A DNA stretch of 64,000 nt from Cyclina sinensis (GCA_012932295.1 JAAONU010000004.1:24560872-24624871); one strand, 5' to 3'; positions 13,130-24,639 are shown, counted from the stretch's first letter. Numbers and translations are program-made. The notes: generated from the letters alone by a model not told the origin.

Positions 13130-13450
13130 TTCAAATCTCAGCTTGTTCAAGTAAATATTAGGGGATTACAATTAAAGAGACTCACTCAACAAATATAGCT
13201 GAATTTTTTTTAAACTATACTATATATGGAAAAACATAACATGTGCTTCTCTACACCAAGAAAACTGAAAAAAAAACATTCGTACCCATGCCCTTTTGTT
13301 TAGAAAAATAAAGAGCGGAGTTCTACACCACTGAGTCACAGAGGCTCGTTATATAAGATTTGTCAAAATCAATAAAATATCTACCCCGTGACGAACAGAG
13401 TAACTTTTTATCAATAAAAGTGTGTAAAACTTTATAATGTGATGTGTTTT
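13130..13450 (-). ncRNA. Hairpin plus tRNA-like module 2
   Basis: On the minus strand, CACTTTTATTGATAAAAAGTTAC and CGTCACGGGGTAGA come first. A tRNA-like stretch follows at 13350-13280: a GTGACTCAGTGGTGTAGAA A-box region and a degenerate B box, GGGTACGAATG. A T-run and CAGTTTTC come next. The downstream body (TTGGTGTAGAGAAGCA, then GAGTGAGTCTCTTTAA) matches module 1. This is a diverged member of the same repeat family. Confidence 0.55.
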
Positions 13451-13759
13451 TGTAACAAAATATGAGTCAGCAACTTAGTTTAGTTATGTTCTTCATAAAA
13501 ACAGCTAGAATTTCTAGGTGTATTAACATTATTTTTTGCATTGTCGACCTATCTGTGAGTCAAAACAGTCGACAAAGAATGATCTTCGTTATGATTTCAA
13601 CAAATAACTCTAAGGTATTGACAAACTTTAGGTTTTGATAGAAATTTTAAATGAATTTTGTTCCAAATTTGAACAAATATTGAAATTAAAAAAACCTTTA
13701 TTTACATGGTTGATGGCATGTTTGATCAACTGAAATTTACAAGAGGACAGTTTTCTGTG

Positions 13760-14305
13760 CTCCTCGAGGGAAGGGAGAGCATATAGTCGCCGCTTTGTCT
13801 GTCTGTATGTCCGTCCGTCCGTCCGCATTTTCTTGTCCGGGTCATAACTCTGAAACTACAAGAAGTATCAACAAGAAACCTTTTAGGTAGATAGATCTTA
13901 TTGAGTAGAAGTGCAGTGCATAAGAACAATAACTCTGCATTGCCTAATTTTTTAGTTATTGCCCTTTGTTCAGTTTTACACTTTGAACTTTGTCCAGGAC
14001 ATATCTCTGAAACTACAAGAGGTATCAAAAACCTCTGGTTTACTTGTCACCAGCCTACTTCAGTGACCATGACACTTTCTGGATGGGACTGCCACTGTCT
14101 TAGTTGATAGAAAAAAATAAAGAATAAAATGGTAACTGTCTTACATTCTTCATTGCGTATTTAATCAGTTTTAACCTTTTTTCCAGCAACTACCAATAAC
14201 ATAATATCTTTATGCTGAATTTGGAAAAGACTTTATGAACATACTATTCTGTGTCTAAAACCTATTCGAGGAGCATCACCCGGTTCGACCAGCTCTTGTT
14301 TTTAA
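13760..14305 (+). mobile_element. Dispersed (GTCC)n-core repeat, copy 1
   Basis: It starts CTCCTCGAGGGAAGGGAGAGC, followed by ATATAG and a (GTCTGTCC)n tract with CCGTCCGTCCGTCCG (13807-13826). It then has GGTCATAACTCTGAAACTAC twice (about 13850 and 13999), and finishes near GAGCATCACCCGGTTCGACCAG. The organisation is shared with copies at 22.4, 28.7, 47.6 and 62.9 kb. Any ORFs in it are by-products. Confidence 0.65.
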
Positions 14306-14499
14306 TTACAAACCTACTATCAGTAAATTAAAAAAAAGTCTAGTTTAAAATATACTACAGTTAGTTATAATATTGTGTAGATCATACAAATTTTCCAGTA
14401 ATGTCCTATCATGTATATGTAAAGCAGTTTTTATTAGATTAATCGAAAAAAGCATATATTATTGTAATATCAAAAATTTTGGAAAGAGGATATTCAAAT

Positions 14500-14680
14500 A
14501 ACAGTCAACCGATTTCAATGAATTTTTTATCAGCTTTACCCCGCGGAAATATACTGTTTTACATAAACTTATGTTGAAATCAGGGAGTGGATGAGTTTGC
14601 ACATGAGTGTGGTAACGCACTAAATCAGCGGTGGCGAGATCGATCCTCCTCTCCTCCACTAACATTACTAAATGTCTTCT
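14500..14680 (+). ncRNA. Possible tRNA-like module 3 (degenerate)
   Basis: A TTTATCAGCTTTACCCCGCGG segment precedes a tRNA-like stretch, 14594-14655, with GCACATGAGTGTGGTAACGC as the A-box region and GAGATCGATCCTC as the B-box region. No long T-run follows. The order resembles modules 1 and 2, but the match is weak. Confidence 0.35.
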
Positions 14681-15452
14681 GGTTGAATGCAATGTATCAG
14701 TGCTTTATAATGAGCATGCAAAAGAACCCCAGGGGTGTGTCTGAATGGGATGCTTTTTGATCTTGCACTATTCTCCACTCATATAACTTATCTCTAAAGG
14801 GGTTGTCGGTCATATGATCAACTGGTACCAATGATAAATAAACTCAAATAGAAAGATAGAAGAGAGAATCACTTTTACAATTAGATTCCTAATACCCTAC
14901 CTCCACTCTTTAGAGTATTTAATTCCATTGATTTGTGTAGGATTTAGACATTTTCACAAAAGGACATGCGTTCAAACCCCACTCAAGCCATTTTGTCTCT
15001 AGTTTTGGGCAGTTTTACATTGTTTTGGTTTTATTACAGTAGCATAACAGCCCGAATTTATCATTTATATTTTTTTTCTAGTTTTATCATTATTTCTCTG
15101 CACCGATATTATCTTTATGGTAAGAGTAGAATAATCTTACAAGAAAAGAAAAATAAAAGTTTTCATATCACAGTATGGAAGTATAGTGTAAGATACTTAG
15201 TTCAGTTCAAACTGAAGTTCATATGTTTTTCATTTGAAAAATATTTGAAAGCAATAACATCTTAAGAAACAACATGCTAGTTGTATGATACACTCTTTCT
15301 TACTACACTTTACAATTAATTGATACATTAATCTGAATTATTCAGACAGTTGTGTGTTAAGTTTCAAAGTATGATTTTTCAACTTAAAAGTTATGACAAT
15401 TTTGTCTGAACAATTCAGACTATTGTCAAACTGTATTATACCTACCAGTTCA

Positions 15453-15749
15453 GTTTGTTGTTTGTTTGTTTGTTTATTGGGATTTAATGCCAGGTTTAAC
15501 AGCTGTGGTCATATCCCGGCAGTCAGTCCACCTAGCCAGTGTCCCTGGGTATTCAACCAGTTTACTAAACAATTTCTCCTCAAGTGACTGACTACTTCCT
15601 CACTTGTTTCAGAGGTGAGGGACAATGACCTTCAGAACCACTGCCTGACATCAATTACCACGGAGAAATTTTGCCAGTCGTGATGGGGATCAAACCAGGA
15701 ACTCCATGACTGACAATCCGATGCTCTACCGACTGAGCTAGCCAGGCCG
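15453..15749 (-). mobile_element. tRNA-derived SINE, full length
   Basis: On the minus strand the head GGCCTGGCTAGCTCAGTCGG starts at 15749. The A box is TAGCTCAGTCGGTAGAGCA and the B box is GGTTTGATCCC. A conserved middle follows, with AATTTCTCCGTGGTAATTGA, then a body ending in TTAAATCCCAATAAAC and an (AAAC)n tail at 15453-15474. The length of about 297 bp is usual for such SINEs. The middle string is shared with the 61.8-kb SINE, so both belong to one superfamily. It is nested inside the 12.4-kb element and must be younger than it. Confidence 0.85.
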
Positions 15750-16209
15750 GCAAGTTCAGATATTAGTCGCTTCATCCATTTGGGTGAAATGCATAAATGT
15801 TAATCTTCACCTTTTTATATTTTTATGATTATGTTTGTCATGTAAATGACATTAGATAAAAAAATAATAATAATAATAATATTACTATTAAAGGATAAAT
15901 ACTTCATGTTCAGAAAAAATATCATGACTTACTACAACAGTTATTAATAGGTTGATGACGTCGTGAAAATAGTTCGTGCTCTTAAATATATAAGCTAATA
16001 TGTGCATAACTGACCACAGGCATAGAGCTACATAATAGAGTAAATTTATACCATTTCACTTTTATTTCATCACTTATATAACTTATGTTAAATTTGCCTA
16101 AATATTCTATCAGTTTTCCTGTATGGTTATTACACCATGCACATTTAGTGAGGACACACTGTTTTTTAAAAATGTAATAAATCAAAACTTGTTTTTGTTT
16201 CTTTCTTTT

Positions 16210-16652
16210 AAAGGGGCTGTGCTCCAGATGACAAAAACAAGAAAGTTTTCTTGTATTATAAATTTCTTGTAATATTTATGACTAATGATTAAAAAAATAA
16301 CTTACTGACAAAAAATAAGTCAAATAATTACATTATAAATGGATTTTTTTCCCTTTCAAAGTGCTATACCGTAACGCGACGGTATAACTATATCGTATAA
16401 GATTTAAAGTAAATATCAGTAATATCACCTGCGACGATGGTGGTGACAGTAAAAGCGTTGGAAATATTTTGTTAACATGAGGGTCCAGAGTTCAAATCAG
16501 GCTGGAGCGAAAATATTTTTTTATTCTGTTTTGACTTTTATAATCAGTTTTGAAGTAAAATTTTATGTTGTTATAATCTCACGGCATCTTAATATTTAAT
16601 TTATGGAAAAAAAATGTTTATGTCAAATCTGGAGTACAGCCTCTTTAAAGAC
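16210..16652 (+). mobile_element. MITE carrying a hairpin and tRNA-like module 4
   Basis: The ends are inverted: TTTAAAGGGGCTGTGCTCC at about 16208 and the complement of GGAGTACAGCCTCTTTAAA ending at 16651. Inside are a stem TATACCG...CGGTATA (16365-16388) and a tRNA-like stretch (16437-16512) with GTGGTGACAGTAAAAGCG and GAGTTCAAATC, followed by TATTTTTTTA. This copy shows that the tRNA-like modules may sit within an inverted-repeat element rather than being plain SINEs. Confidence 0.55.
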
Positions 16653-16659
16653 TGTTCAT

Positions 16660-17740
16660 ACAGGAAAAGTAATTTTATTTCCTCAAGTGGTATAGTATAA
16701 TTGAAAGTTAGTTTTCTAGAGTATACCTTTTCGTCATTTTTTAAATTAATTTATGTTTAGCCCAGTAAAAGGAAAAATTAACATTTTCCTGTTTCATAGC
16801 TCTGAAAACGTATCTGTAAAAATAAAGTGGTCAGGATAACATTAATAATGCTTGTCAGTGCTCAGCAGGTCATCTAATATTTATAACAACTTAATTGACC
16901 ACGCAAATGAACTACATTACACGCCCAAGCATTTTCTAGATGCTTGTAAAATTTCTGCTGTGTGCTATCTTACTCTGTATCAATACAGAGTAACACATCC
17001 CTGAGAAATAAGAGGTCACAGACAGGCCATAATGTCATGCTGAGAAGCTAAAGATAATGCAAAAAATTCTGGAGGGTTAACCTTGAGAAAATTGCTACAG
17101 CTCTGTGTTAAGATATTCAAAGCTGTTTATCAAACATCGTAACCAATTAGATCTCATTTTCGAGTAATTTTGAGAGAGGCAGAATTTACAAATGATACTG
17201 TTGCTCCATGTATGCACACCAAAAATGCTAATTTATGTCAGGATACATTCATTCCAGGTATTTCAAATTTTTACTTCACTTCACAATATCAATATCTGTG
17301 TAAATCTTCCGATGAAATAACCATCACTATTTATTTATTGCAAAATCTAATAACGTAATTTTGACATTGGTTATGTTTTTCTGTACGGAAAATTGCCAGT
17401 ATTATATTCCTATATGTACAATTGGAGCGGGGCTAGTGTTATCCAATATTATGTAATTCTATGTTTTGATTGGCTGAAAATAATTATCATCTTGATTGTA
17501 AATTTGAATCTTCATTATCTTTGTAGCGAATTTTTTGTGTTTTTTTTTTTTTTGAAAACTATGTAAGTAAAATAATTATTTGACAAGTACTGAATAAAAT
17601 GTTGTAAATAAAAATTAATATCAAATTTTACTAGCTTTGTGTTTACACACAAATTAATTTTATTTTGTTTTTGGGGACTTGATTTGATGAAGATATGATT
17701 CCATTACTGATGTGATCCAGAGTTTGATAGGGAAAAATAT
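16660..17740. other. Element interior, no gene seen
   Basis: AT-rich sequence with only short ORFs (for example 17170-17358) that have no recognisable domain. There is a T-run at 17537-17552. Nothing else can be supported. Confidence 0.4.
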
Positions 17741-17742
17741 GA

Positions 17743-18943
17743 TTTATATAATATCTTTTTAGAAAATCTATGATTATCAGCAAAACAAATTGATGACAGT
17801 ATATTTGTAAAGGCTTAAAACCGGTAAAAGTAATAATGGTTTCTATAAATGGCATATAAGGTTTTTTTCAAGATTGATTCACAGAGCATGTTAGCTTCTT
17901 TTTAAAATCTGTTGACGGGAAATATGCATGGTCACTTCGACGTTCATTCCCCATCTTTACAAACTAATAATCACTATGATATACTTATTTTTTTTATATA
18001 AAACATTCGTTTATTTTTGAAATCAGACTGATAATATATTAAAGATTAAACATCTTAACAGATATTGTTAAAAATCATAGATATCCAGCTGATACCCATT
18101 GAATATCTTTGCCAACTGACGATTCTCATATAATCGTTAACAAATATTTGTTATGTTCTGAAATCTAACGGACGGTAGATTTAGTAACAGAGAACAGAGA
18201 TGTTAACAAATTATTGTTAACAATTCGGCATATTTTCGTTCTGCATCTCTGTCAAGTGAAGAGAATAGTATAAGCTTTAACAAAGATTTGTTAAACTCTG
18301 ACTGACGGTAGATTTAGTAACAGAGAACAGAGATGTTAGCAAATTATTGTTAACAATTCGGCATATTTTCTTTCTGCATCTCTGTCAATGAGAATAGTAT
18401 AAGCTTTAACAAAGATTTGTTAAACTCTGACTGACAGTAGATTCAGTAACAGAGAACAGATATGTTAACAAATTATTGTTAAGCATTCGGCCTATTTTCT
18501 TTCTGCATCTCTGTCAATGAGAACAGTATAAGCTTTAACAAAGATTTGTTAAACTCTGACTGATGGTAGATTCAGTAACAGAGATGTTAACAAATAATTG
18601 TTAACAATTCAGCCGATTTTCTTTCCACATCTCTGTCAAGTGACGAGAATAGTTTAACAAAGATTTGTTAAACTCTGATGTCCAATTGATGATAGTCTAA
18701 GCAAAAGCGATCTTAACATATAATTGTTAAAGAGCCTTGATATTACACCACAACAATTTGGTTTATGTTTAACAAAGTATTTGTTAAGACATAATGTATG
18801 CAGTTATATAGTACAAGCTTTAACAAATACTTGTTAAAGACACTATTTCTTGAAACTTTGTTGAAATAAAAAAAAATCTGAAAAAGTTGTAGAAACTTAC
18901 AACTTGATCACGTGGAAATGATCAAACACAATTGGAAGCTGTT
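17743..18943 (-). repeat. Right terminal inverted repeat with palindrome array
   Basis: This is the reverse complement of the left arm, about 130 bp shorter, consistent with one fewer internal unit. It carries the same two palindrome classes and spacers between about 18130 and 18835, then the single-copy outer end GATCACGTGGAAATGATC...GGAAGCTGTT. Identity to the left arm appears to be above about 85%. The arms have therefore either diverged little since insertion or been homogenised. Confidence 0.85.
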
Positions 18944-19539
18944 TATTGTAGACATCTTTACGATTAAGAATATCAAATTGAATGATAGTCATACAGTTAA
19001 TATATGGACAATGACCCAGTCAAAAAGTAGTGCCGATTTAAAACCCATCTGTTTTGCAAACGATGAACAAAGTTTAGCTTGAAGTATTTTTTGTTAAGAA
19101 AACGTAAGATAACAAAGAAATAAACAAAATGCAAAAATGACACGTGACTTGTTATACTGTACTCTCACAAGACAACGGATTGACCGAAACACTATGATGT
19201 AATGCAAAGGTTAACAAAGATTATTACATCATTAAACTGACAAAAAACAACAAACAGAAAGAAAAGGTCTTTTCTCTCTGTTTTCTTCTTGTAAAATCTT
19301 CAATATCTTTATCTCTAAAATGCAGATCTGTCAATATAAGATATATATATAACTCGAGCTGAGAGCGCGTAAACAGACGAACAAATGAATAAATGAATGA
19401 ATTTGAAATCATGGCTAGTTCTGTGTAAATGTTAAAATTCTATTTGGTAAACAAATTTTAAACATAAACATTCCTCTAAATTGGAGACTCTAGAGAATAT
19501 TATATATTGGAGGATAAAACCTACTGGTTTTGTGTTCAC

Positions 19540-20480
19540 TGCATGTCCGAGCCTGTACTTCAAAAAAGTGAATTCAAATATTTTAAACATAGCCCTACTT
19601 TATGATAGAAAACTCTAGATCCTACAGTTTTAGGCTCACCCGACTTAGTTGACATTCCTTATTGATCTTCCGGATTTTTGATGCGCGTAAGTGGGACAGC
19701 AATTCCATTCTGACAGCTTTGTTAAAAAATAGATTCAATCAATACTTAAAAAGTATTGAGTAATTTAACAAGGAAAATTGCAAATATGCGTAATGCCGGC
19801 CAATTCGTTTTGACAGGACGGGAGAAGGACAAACTGTTATGTAATTCCAATTCCAGACAGTCTGGAGTTTATAACCAGGAGCTTTGAATAGCATATATGA
19901 ACCCGAGAGGAAATAGCCAACAGAAGATAAGACCGCGCTTTGAAAATATACAGTATCTCTTTTGTAGTGCCAATTCCGTATTATCATGACGATTAATAGA
20001 ACGAAATAGTAAGAATATTTTAGCTTCTAATGGGTATACTTGTCTTATGCTTTGTTTAAAGTACCTTTCATTTCTATTTTATTTGAAAAAAGGATACACT
20101 CGTTGCTATGACTGATTTCAGTGATGTTTTATTGACTTGTCTAAGGGTTGCATGATAATTCTATCTTTCTCTTACATGGTGGTAACAAAACATCATACAT
20201 AACAAAATCATATGAGATGTTTAAGCAGTTTCATCGTCTTATTTCTTTAAAGCTTTACAGCATTTCCGGATGTTTCATTTCTCTTGAAGGAAATGATATA
20301 AAATACCACTTCCGGTGTTACTTAGTAATAGTACGTGCAACATGAAACGTTTGACCGAATGTTACGCTAAACAATGGTTGTTAATTATGTTTGGTACACT
20401 GAACTCTAAAATCAGGTCCTTTACTTGAAATCACAACTCTTCGTTAATACTTCGGTACGAACAATGCACCTTAATGAAAA
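19540..20480. promoter_or_regulatory. Conserved duplicated block, promoter-like (copy 1)
   Basis: The block matches 38.8-39.75 kb. The strongest part is 20260-20370 (about 90% identical by eye): TTTCATTTCTCTTGAAGG, then GATATAAAAT (a TATA-like box), then CACTTCCGG (a textbook ETS-site core), then GTACGTGCAACATGAAACG. The ATG after it opens only a short frame that is not conserved in length between copies. The minus-strand ORF 19739-19987 has a weakly similar counterpart at 39058-39252, but their frames are not kept. The likely reading is a core promoter or enhancer of a duplicated gene whose exons lie elsewhere. Confidence 0.4.
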
Positions 20481-20710
20481 TTGTCTTGAATGATACCGTA
20501 AGATGTTCTCACGAGCTATCTCAAACCACCTGGGAGAGTTACAGATTTATCATAAATAATAAAATCTCTTGTATCCCATTGGTCTGCAGCTTTTACATCT
20601 TTTACAAAGGAAGAATCGCCAGTATTCTTTAAAGTATTTACGTAAACATTTTAAAAGATGTTCTTGCTCAGAAGCAATACATAAATATTGTCTAAAGTTT
20701 CGATTTTATT

Positions 20711-20866
20711 ATATACTTATAAATTAGATATTCTCGTGGTACGAACATTATCATATTTCATTCGTGGCTATCCACTCGAGAAATATTTATTTTCATACCA
20801 CTCGATGAAAATAAATCCCGTATTTATAGAAAAAACTTGAATATCCTCTATTTATTTCACAAAAGT
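20711..20866 (+). mobile_element. Short hairpin element, relic of the 40.8-kb family
   Basis: Relative to the duplication partner (39.97-40.0 kb) about 150 bp are inserted here. The insert has the nested inverted segments TTTCATTCGTGGCTATCCACTCGAGAAA and TATTTTCATACCACTCGATG, and ends GAATATCCTCTATTTA, the same terminus as the 32.6- and 40.8-kb elements. It is therefore a diverged or end-only member of that family. Confidence 0.6.
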
Positions 20867-22129
20867 CGAATACTGGGTGTAGCCAGAAAATCCACCAGAC
20901 TGAGTGAAATTCGAATAAGATTGCCATTATTTCGACTTGAACGAACTGCTTTTAAATGAGGCTGTTGCTTTGGTCATTCAGTGATGTTCGAAACATGTAC
21001 ATTTACAAGGACGAACAAATATTATAAATCAATGAAAAGTATGGAGTAAATATAACAAAATTATATCGTATTTACTGTGACATTCTGTCCTTTGAAATAC
21101 CAGACTTCAACGAACTGTATTTGCAGAGTAAATAACGTAATGCTTTTTTCATTTTTTTATCTTACCTTATTACCCATAAAGATAGCATAATCACTTTATC
21201 AACGCCAATTGACAGGACTCGCATTTTAAAAAGAAATAAGATTGTCTTTATATCTTAGTTACGGGTGATTTGAATGTGAAAGTAAATACAGTTTTAAAGA
21301 CAATCAATCAGTAAAGTACGAAATCTTAATTGTTTTGAACTTGCACATATTCATGAAATGACATGAAAATTAAATTGTAGAATATAATCATCTGAATATA
21401 AAGTCCTCCCTTTTAAAGTCAGTAATGATTTTTCCCCTTTAATTGATAAGGAATGAGAAAGAAATCTACCAGTTTTTCCTTTATGCTTAAAATGCACTAC
21501 TTAAACATTGTATTACATTTTAATTTAGACCAAATAATGTTACTAGATTGCATATTTACTTCTTATCCGAAACAATTAAATTCTTTTATCTTAATTAAGA
21601 TTTGAAACTTAAATCTTGTATTTTTGCACTCTTGACAAGAGACAACATGACGCGTTCGGATATTTAACTGCGAATTTTAATTTAGATGTGGAACTCTTTA
21701 AAAAGAATGTGTTTGTTTCGTCACATCCACATCCAAATCTTGACGTATAAATGGTTTGTCAGTTTCTAGAATCATCTCAGAACCTAACGCCTTTTCCTTT
21801 CATAATCAATATAATGATCCCTAATCGCACGGCGTTTTCTTAGAACGTCTGCAGAAATATGCCCAAACAGACCTCCAGTATATAACAATCAGTCGTTTTC
21901 TCTCCTGCACACTACCTGTAAATTTCTTTTTTAAATTATATCGTTTGTTACAAAAGCATTAGATTTTAAAATTTAACATCAAGAGGTTTAAGCTTGGTTT
22001 GCCTTTTTTTTCCTTCCAAAATTATTAGCTTATTTTATATTAATGGCAAACTGCATGTAGTTTTAGTAAAAGCAGCGACTGTGTGATAGCAAAAATAAAC
22101 AAAATGTCAATCAATCAGAAGATGTATCT

Positions 22130-22330
22130 AAAGCTGAATGGATACAAAAATTAAGATATAGAAAGTAATAGCAGACAGCATTGATTTTGTGCAGTACTGT
22201 ACCAGGTCTTTGTTTAGAGAAACAGGACTTATGTCCATAATTAACTGGGTAAGTTCTTTTCTTAACTAGAAGTATTGTATTATTCAGTGATTGTCTAAGA
22301 TATTTATTTCAAAGAAGCACGATTGAACTA
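22130..22330 (+). other. Possible untranslated exon end with splice donor (copy 1)
   Basis: CATAATTAACTGG is followed by GTAAGTTCTTTTCTTAA at 22249. The duplication partner keeps TTAATTAACTGGGTAAGTTC at 42313-42332 and the following AAAGAAGCACGA block. GTAAGT is a consensus 5' splice donor. Upstream no ORF is shared, so this would be a 5' untranslated exon. The acceptor is not identified. Confidence 0.35.
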
Positions 22331-22396
22331 CTTTTTTAAATTTATGCTTTATTTTAACCGCTAAGAGGGGTAATGGTTAATTAGATTTTTATTTTG

Positions 22397-22766
22397 TATG
22401 CCCCGAAGGCAGGCATATAGTTTTAACATTTTACATTTGCCATTACTTCCTTATTAGAGAGTGAATTTACTTCATACTTGGATACAACACCCCTTTGGAG
22501 AAGATCTTCCCACTGACCTATATTTGTTTGACCCCTAAATTGCTTTCACCTTGGAGATTCAATTGTCAAAAAACTTTAACATTTGACCATAATTTTCACA
22601 TTAGTAAGTGGATATACTTTATACTTGGAAACAACATACCTTTGGACAAGGCCTCTCCACTGACTTAAATTTATTTGACCTTGACCCCTAAATGGCTGGT
22701 TCTCAGCTCAAAGGTCAAATAACCACCTTGGGGCATAGTCATCTTACATTGACAGTTCTTGTTTTA
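22397..22766 (+). mobile_element. Dispersed repeat of the 152-bp-unit family, short copy
   Basis: It starts TATGCCCCGAAGGCAGGCATAT and ends GTCATCTTACATTGACAGTTCT. It contains about two sub-units spaced 153 bp apart (GACCCC at 22530 and 22683) with CTTTAACATTTGACCATAA and ACTTTATACTTGG. The 28.7-kb element has the same ends and more sub-units. The partner duplication lacks it. Confidence 0.75.
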
Positions 22767-23217
22767 AACTGTTTTGCACGTTGTTATGAATGTTTTAAAT
22801 TGTTTTGCAATTTGTCATGAAAAGATCTCCAAATTGTTTTTTTCTGTCTTATACAATAAGAAAACATATGGATGTCAATTAATTCTTTTTTCAAACAAGG
22901 TTTACTTTCTAGAATGCTAAGATACATTTAATAGTGAGGTTATTTATTGGTAGTATATTTACATGATTTTTTCTTATAATTCAAAGAATTCTGTAGTTTT
23001 ATGTGTGAACACTTTGCAAAAGTAAACCCTTTTGCAAAATGTCCATGCGGGCAAATCAATTGTTACAATTATCGTAGTCTACAGATTTATTCTTAAAGTT
23101 TTTTTGTCTCAAATTGATGTAGAAAATAACTGAGGGCGCCTTTATTTTTGTTGATAATACGCCGCAAATGTGAATTTGTCTTCATTTAAACCTTGTATAA
23201 TTAGGAAATAGATTTTA

Positions 23218-23550
23218 AGTTTGAGTGATATACCGTCTGATATATCACGGTGTCGAGTTCAGATGCGTAGTAATTTAATCACGAAGGCCGTAGGCCTGAG
23301 TGATAAAATAATTACGCATATGAACGAGAAACCGTGATATATACGACGGTAGATCACGAAAATGTTAAGATCTATTTCCATTCTAACACGACCGTATATT
23401 TATAGAGACATAAGTATGTGCACTATTTAACAGTGGCGTTCTCAGTGACGTCAGCGGGCGCGCGCTTGTATTCAGCGTGCTATACTGCCTGATATATCAC
23501 GCTCAATTCCTTCTTTGTTTATTGTCGGCAAATTGCGGATAGTGTTAGAA
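23218..23550 (+). mobile_element. MITE with a long stem-loop
   Basis: An extended hairpin runs from GATATATCACGG (about 23238) to CCGTGATATAT (about 23342). Its inner arms are GTTCAGATGCGTA and TACGCATATGAAC, and its apex is GGCCGTAGGCC. The rest contains TGACGTCAGC and a GC-rich GGGCGCGCGC. A second TGCCTGATATATCACGC near 23487 marks the right side. The duplication partner (near 42.93 kb) lacks it, with AACAAATAATGATGAC at the junction. A decayed reverse copy is at 12.1-12.3 kb. Confidence 0.75.
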
Positions 23551-24419
23551 TAGCAAATAATGATAACATAATATATACATAATACAAGATATAAGCAATA
23601 TATCAAGGTATATAACGTCGAGCAGTGGTTTTCCTGACATAAATCTCATTTCAATTTCTTAAAAATCGGAACCTTGACGCAATTGTGCTTTACAATGTTC
23701 TTTTTACATATTGTGACGTCAGCTGTACGTATATAATTGACGTGCTTTCCAGTAATTGTCCAATTAAAAAAATGTGTGTGTTTCAGTATTTGAAATTTGA
23801 ATAAATTGAACCGTGCACCTCTTAGACATACATAAAACGTTCTCGATAGATGGAAGTCTTTATGCTCTAGATGGGTTAAGACCTATTATAAGCGACTTGA
23901 TATCTATCAAACACGAAAGTTTATAATAGAAGAAAATGTCTTTATTGTGATATTTTATTGAAAATACCTTCGATATTTACACACTGCAGTGGTACGTAAA
24001 GTATAAAAAAAAAATAGACAGACAAATGTCAACGTTGTTTAAGAGTAAATAGTACTTGGTTCAATTGTTATTTTAACAATACCTTTCTTTTTTGTATCAG
24101 ATTTCTATAAAATTCAGCAAAAAATTAACTGTTTTTAGCATGACTGATAAGAAAACTTTACTAATATTAAAGAAATGCTTGCATCATACATAAGGATAGT
24201 AATAAAATTTTGTAAATAAGAGAGACCAAAATAAAGTAATGAAGGTTAAATCCTAAATATGATTAATAGCCATTGACAAAAGCGTACTTCCTTTTTTGAA
24301 GATTTAAACACTAAAGGTTGGGCTGTTGTTTTTCGTTTACTCGTGGGAAGCGTTTTAAATGTTAAATCATTTTCTTGTATATCAGACAGGATTACCCTAC
24401 TGTTTATACCAGTGCTAGA

Positions 24420-24520
24420 AAATCCATCTTACACCCTCATGTAAGATAAGTCGAGCGCCTTAAATGACGTCACTCCGTTATATGAATGAAGTTGTAAATT
24501 CATACGCTACTTTAAAGAAT
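24420..24520. repeat. Small palindromic repeat near TGACGTCA
   Basis: ATCTTACACCCTCATGTAAGAT (arms ATCTTACA and TGTAAGAT) is followed by AATGACGTCACT, a CRE-like palindrome. It is absent from the partner copy and looks like another small insertion. Confidence 0.4.
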
Positions 24521-24639
24521 AGTGCTGAATAAAAATATTAGTTTTCGTTATTTTCTTTTGAATTTTAATGTATGTGTGATATGCAAGAAAAAGAATCAAA
24601 CACTGGTTGCTGGTACAGACAGGAATATCCGGCTTTCGG

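Larger units (their letters stand above)
6585..18943. mobile_element. 12.4-kb DNA element with long palindrome-array inverted repeats
   Basis: The two ends are inverted copies that begin AACAGCTTCCAATTGTG (6585) and finish as its complement (to 18943). The arms are about 1.33 kb (left) and 1.20 kb (right). The element is flanked by TATT on both sides (6581-6584 and 18944-18947), a candidate 4-bp target duplication. If the ends are read as CAGC, the left flank is TTAA but the right is TTTA, so the duplication length is uncertain. The other copy of the segmental duplication lacks it. The arms are built of TTAACA...TGTTAA palindromes. The interior has one decayed gene of unknown family, tRNA-like modules and nested small elements. 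Long arms with sub-repeats recall foldback or Galileo-type P-superfamily elements, but no transposase was recognised, so the class is open. Confidence 0.85.

Noticed and set aside
6585..18943. Classification as a Polinton/Maverick
   Set aside because: Long inverted repeats and size fit loosely, but no polymerase B, retroviral-type integrase, packaging ATPase or capsid segment is visible, and the arms are palindrome arrays, which is not typical.
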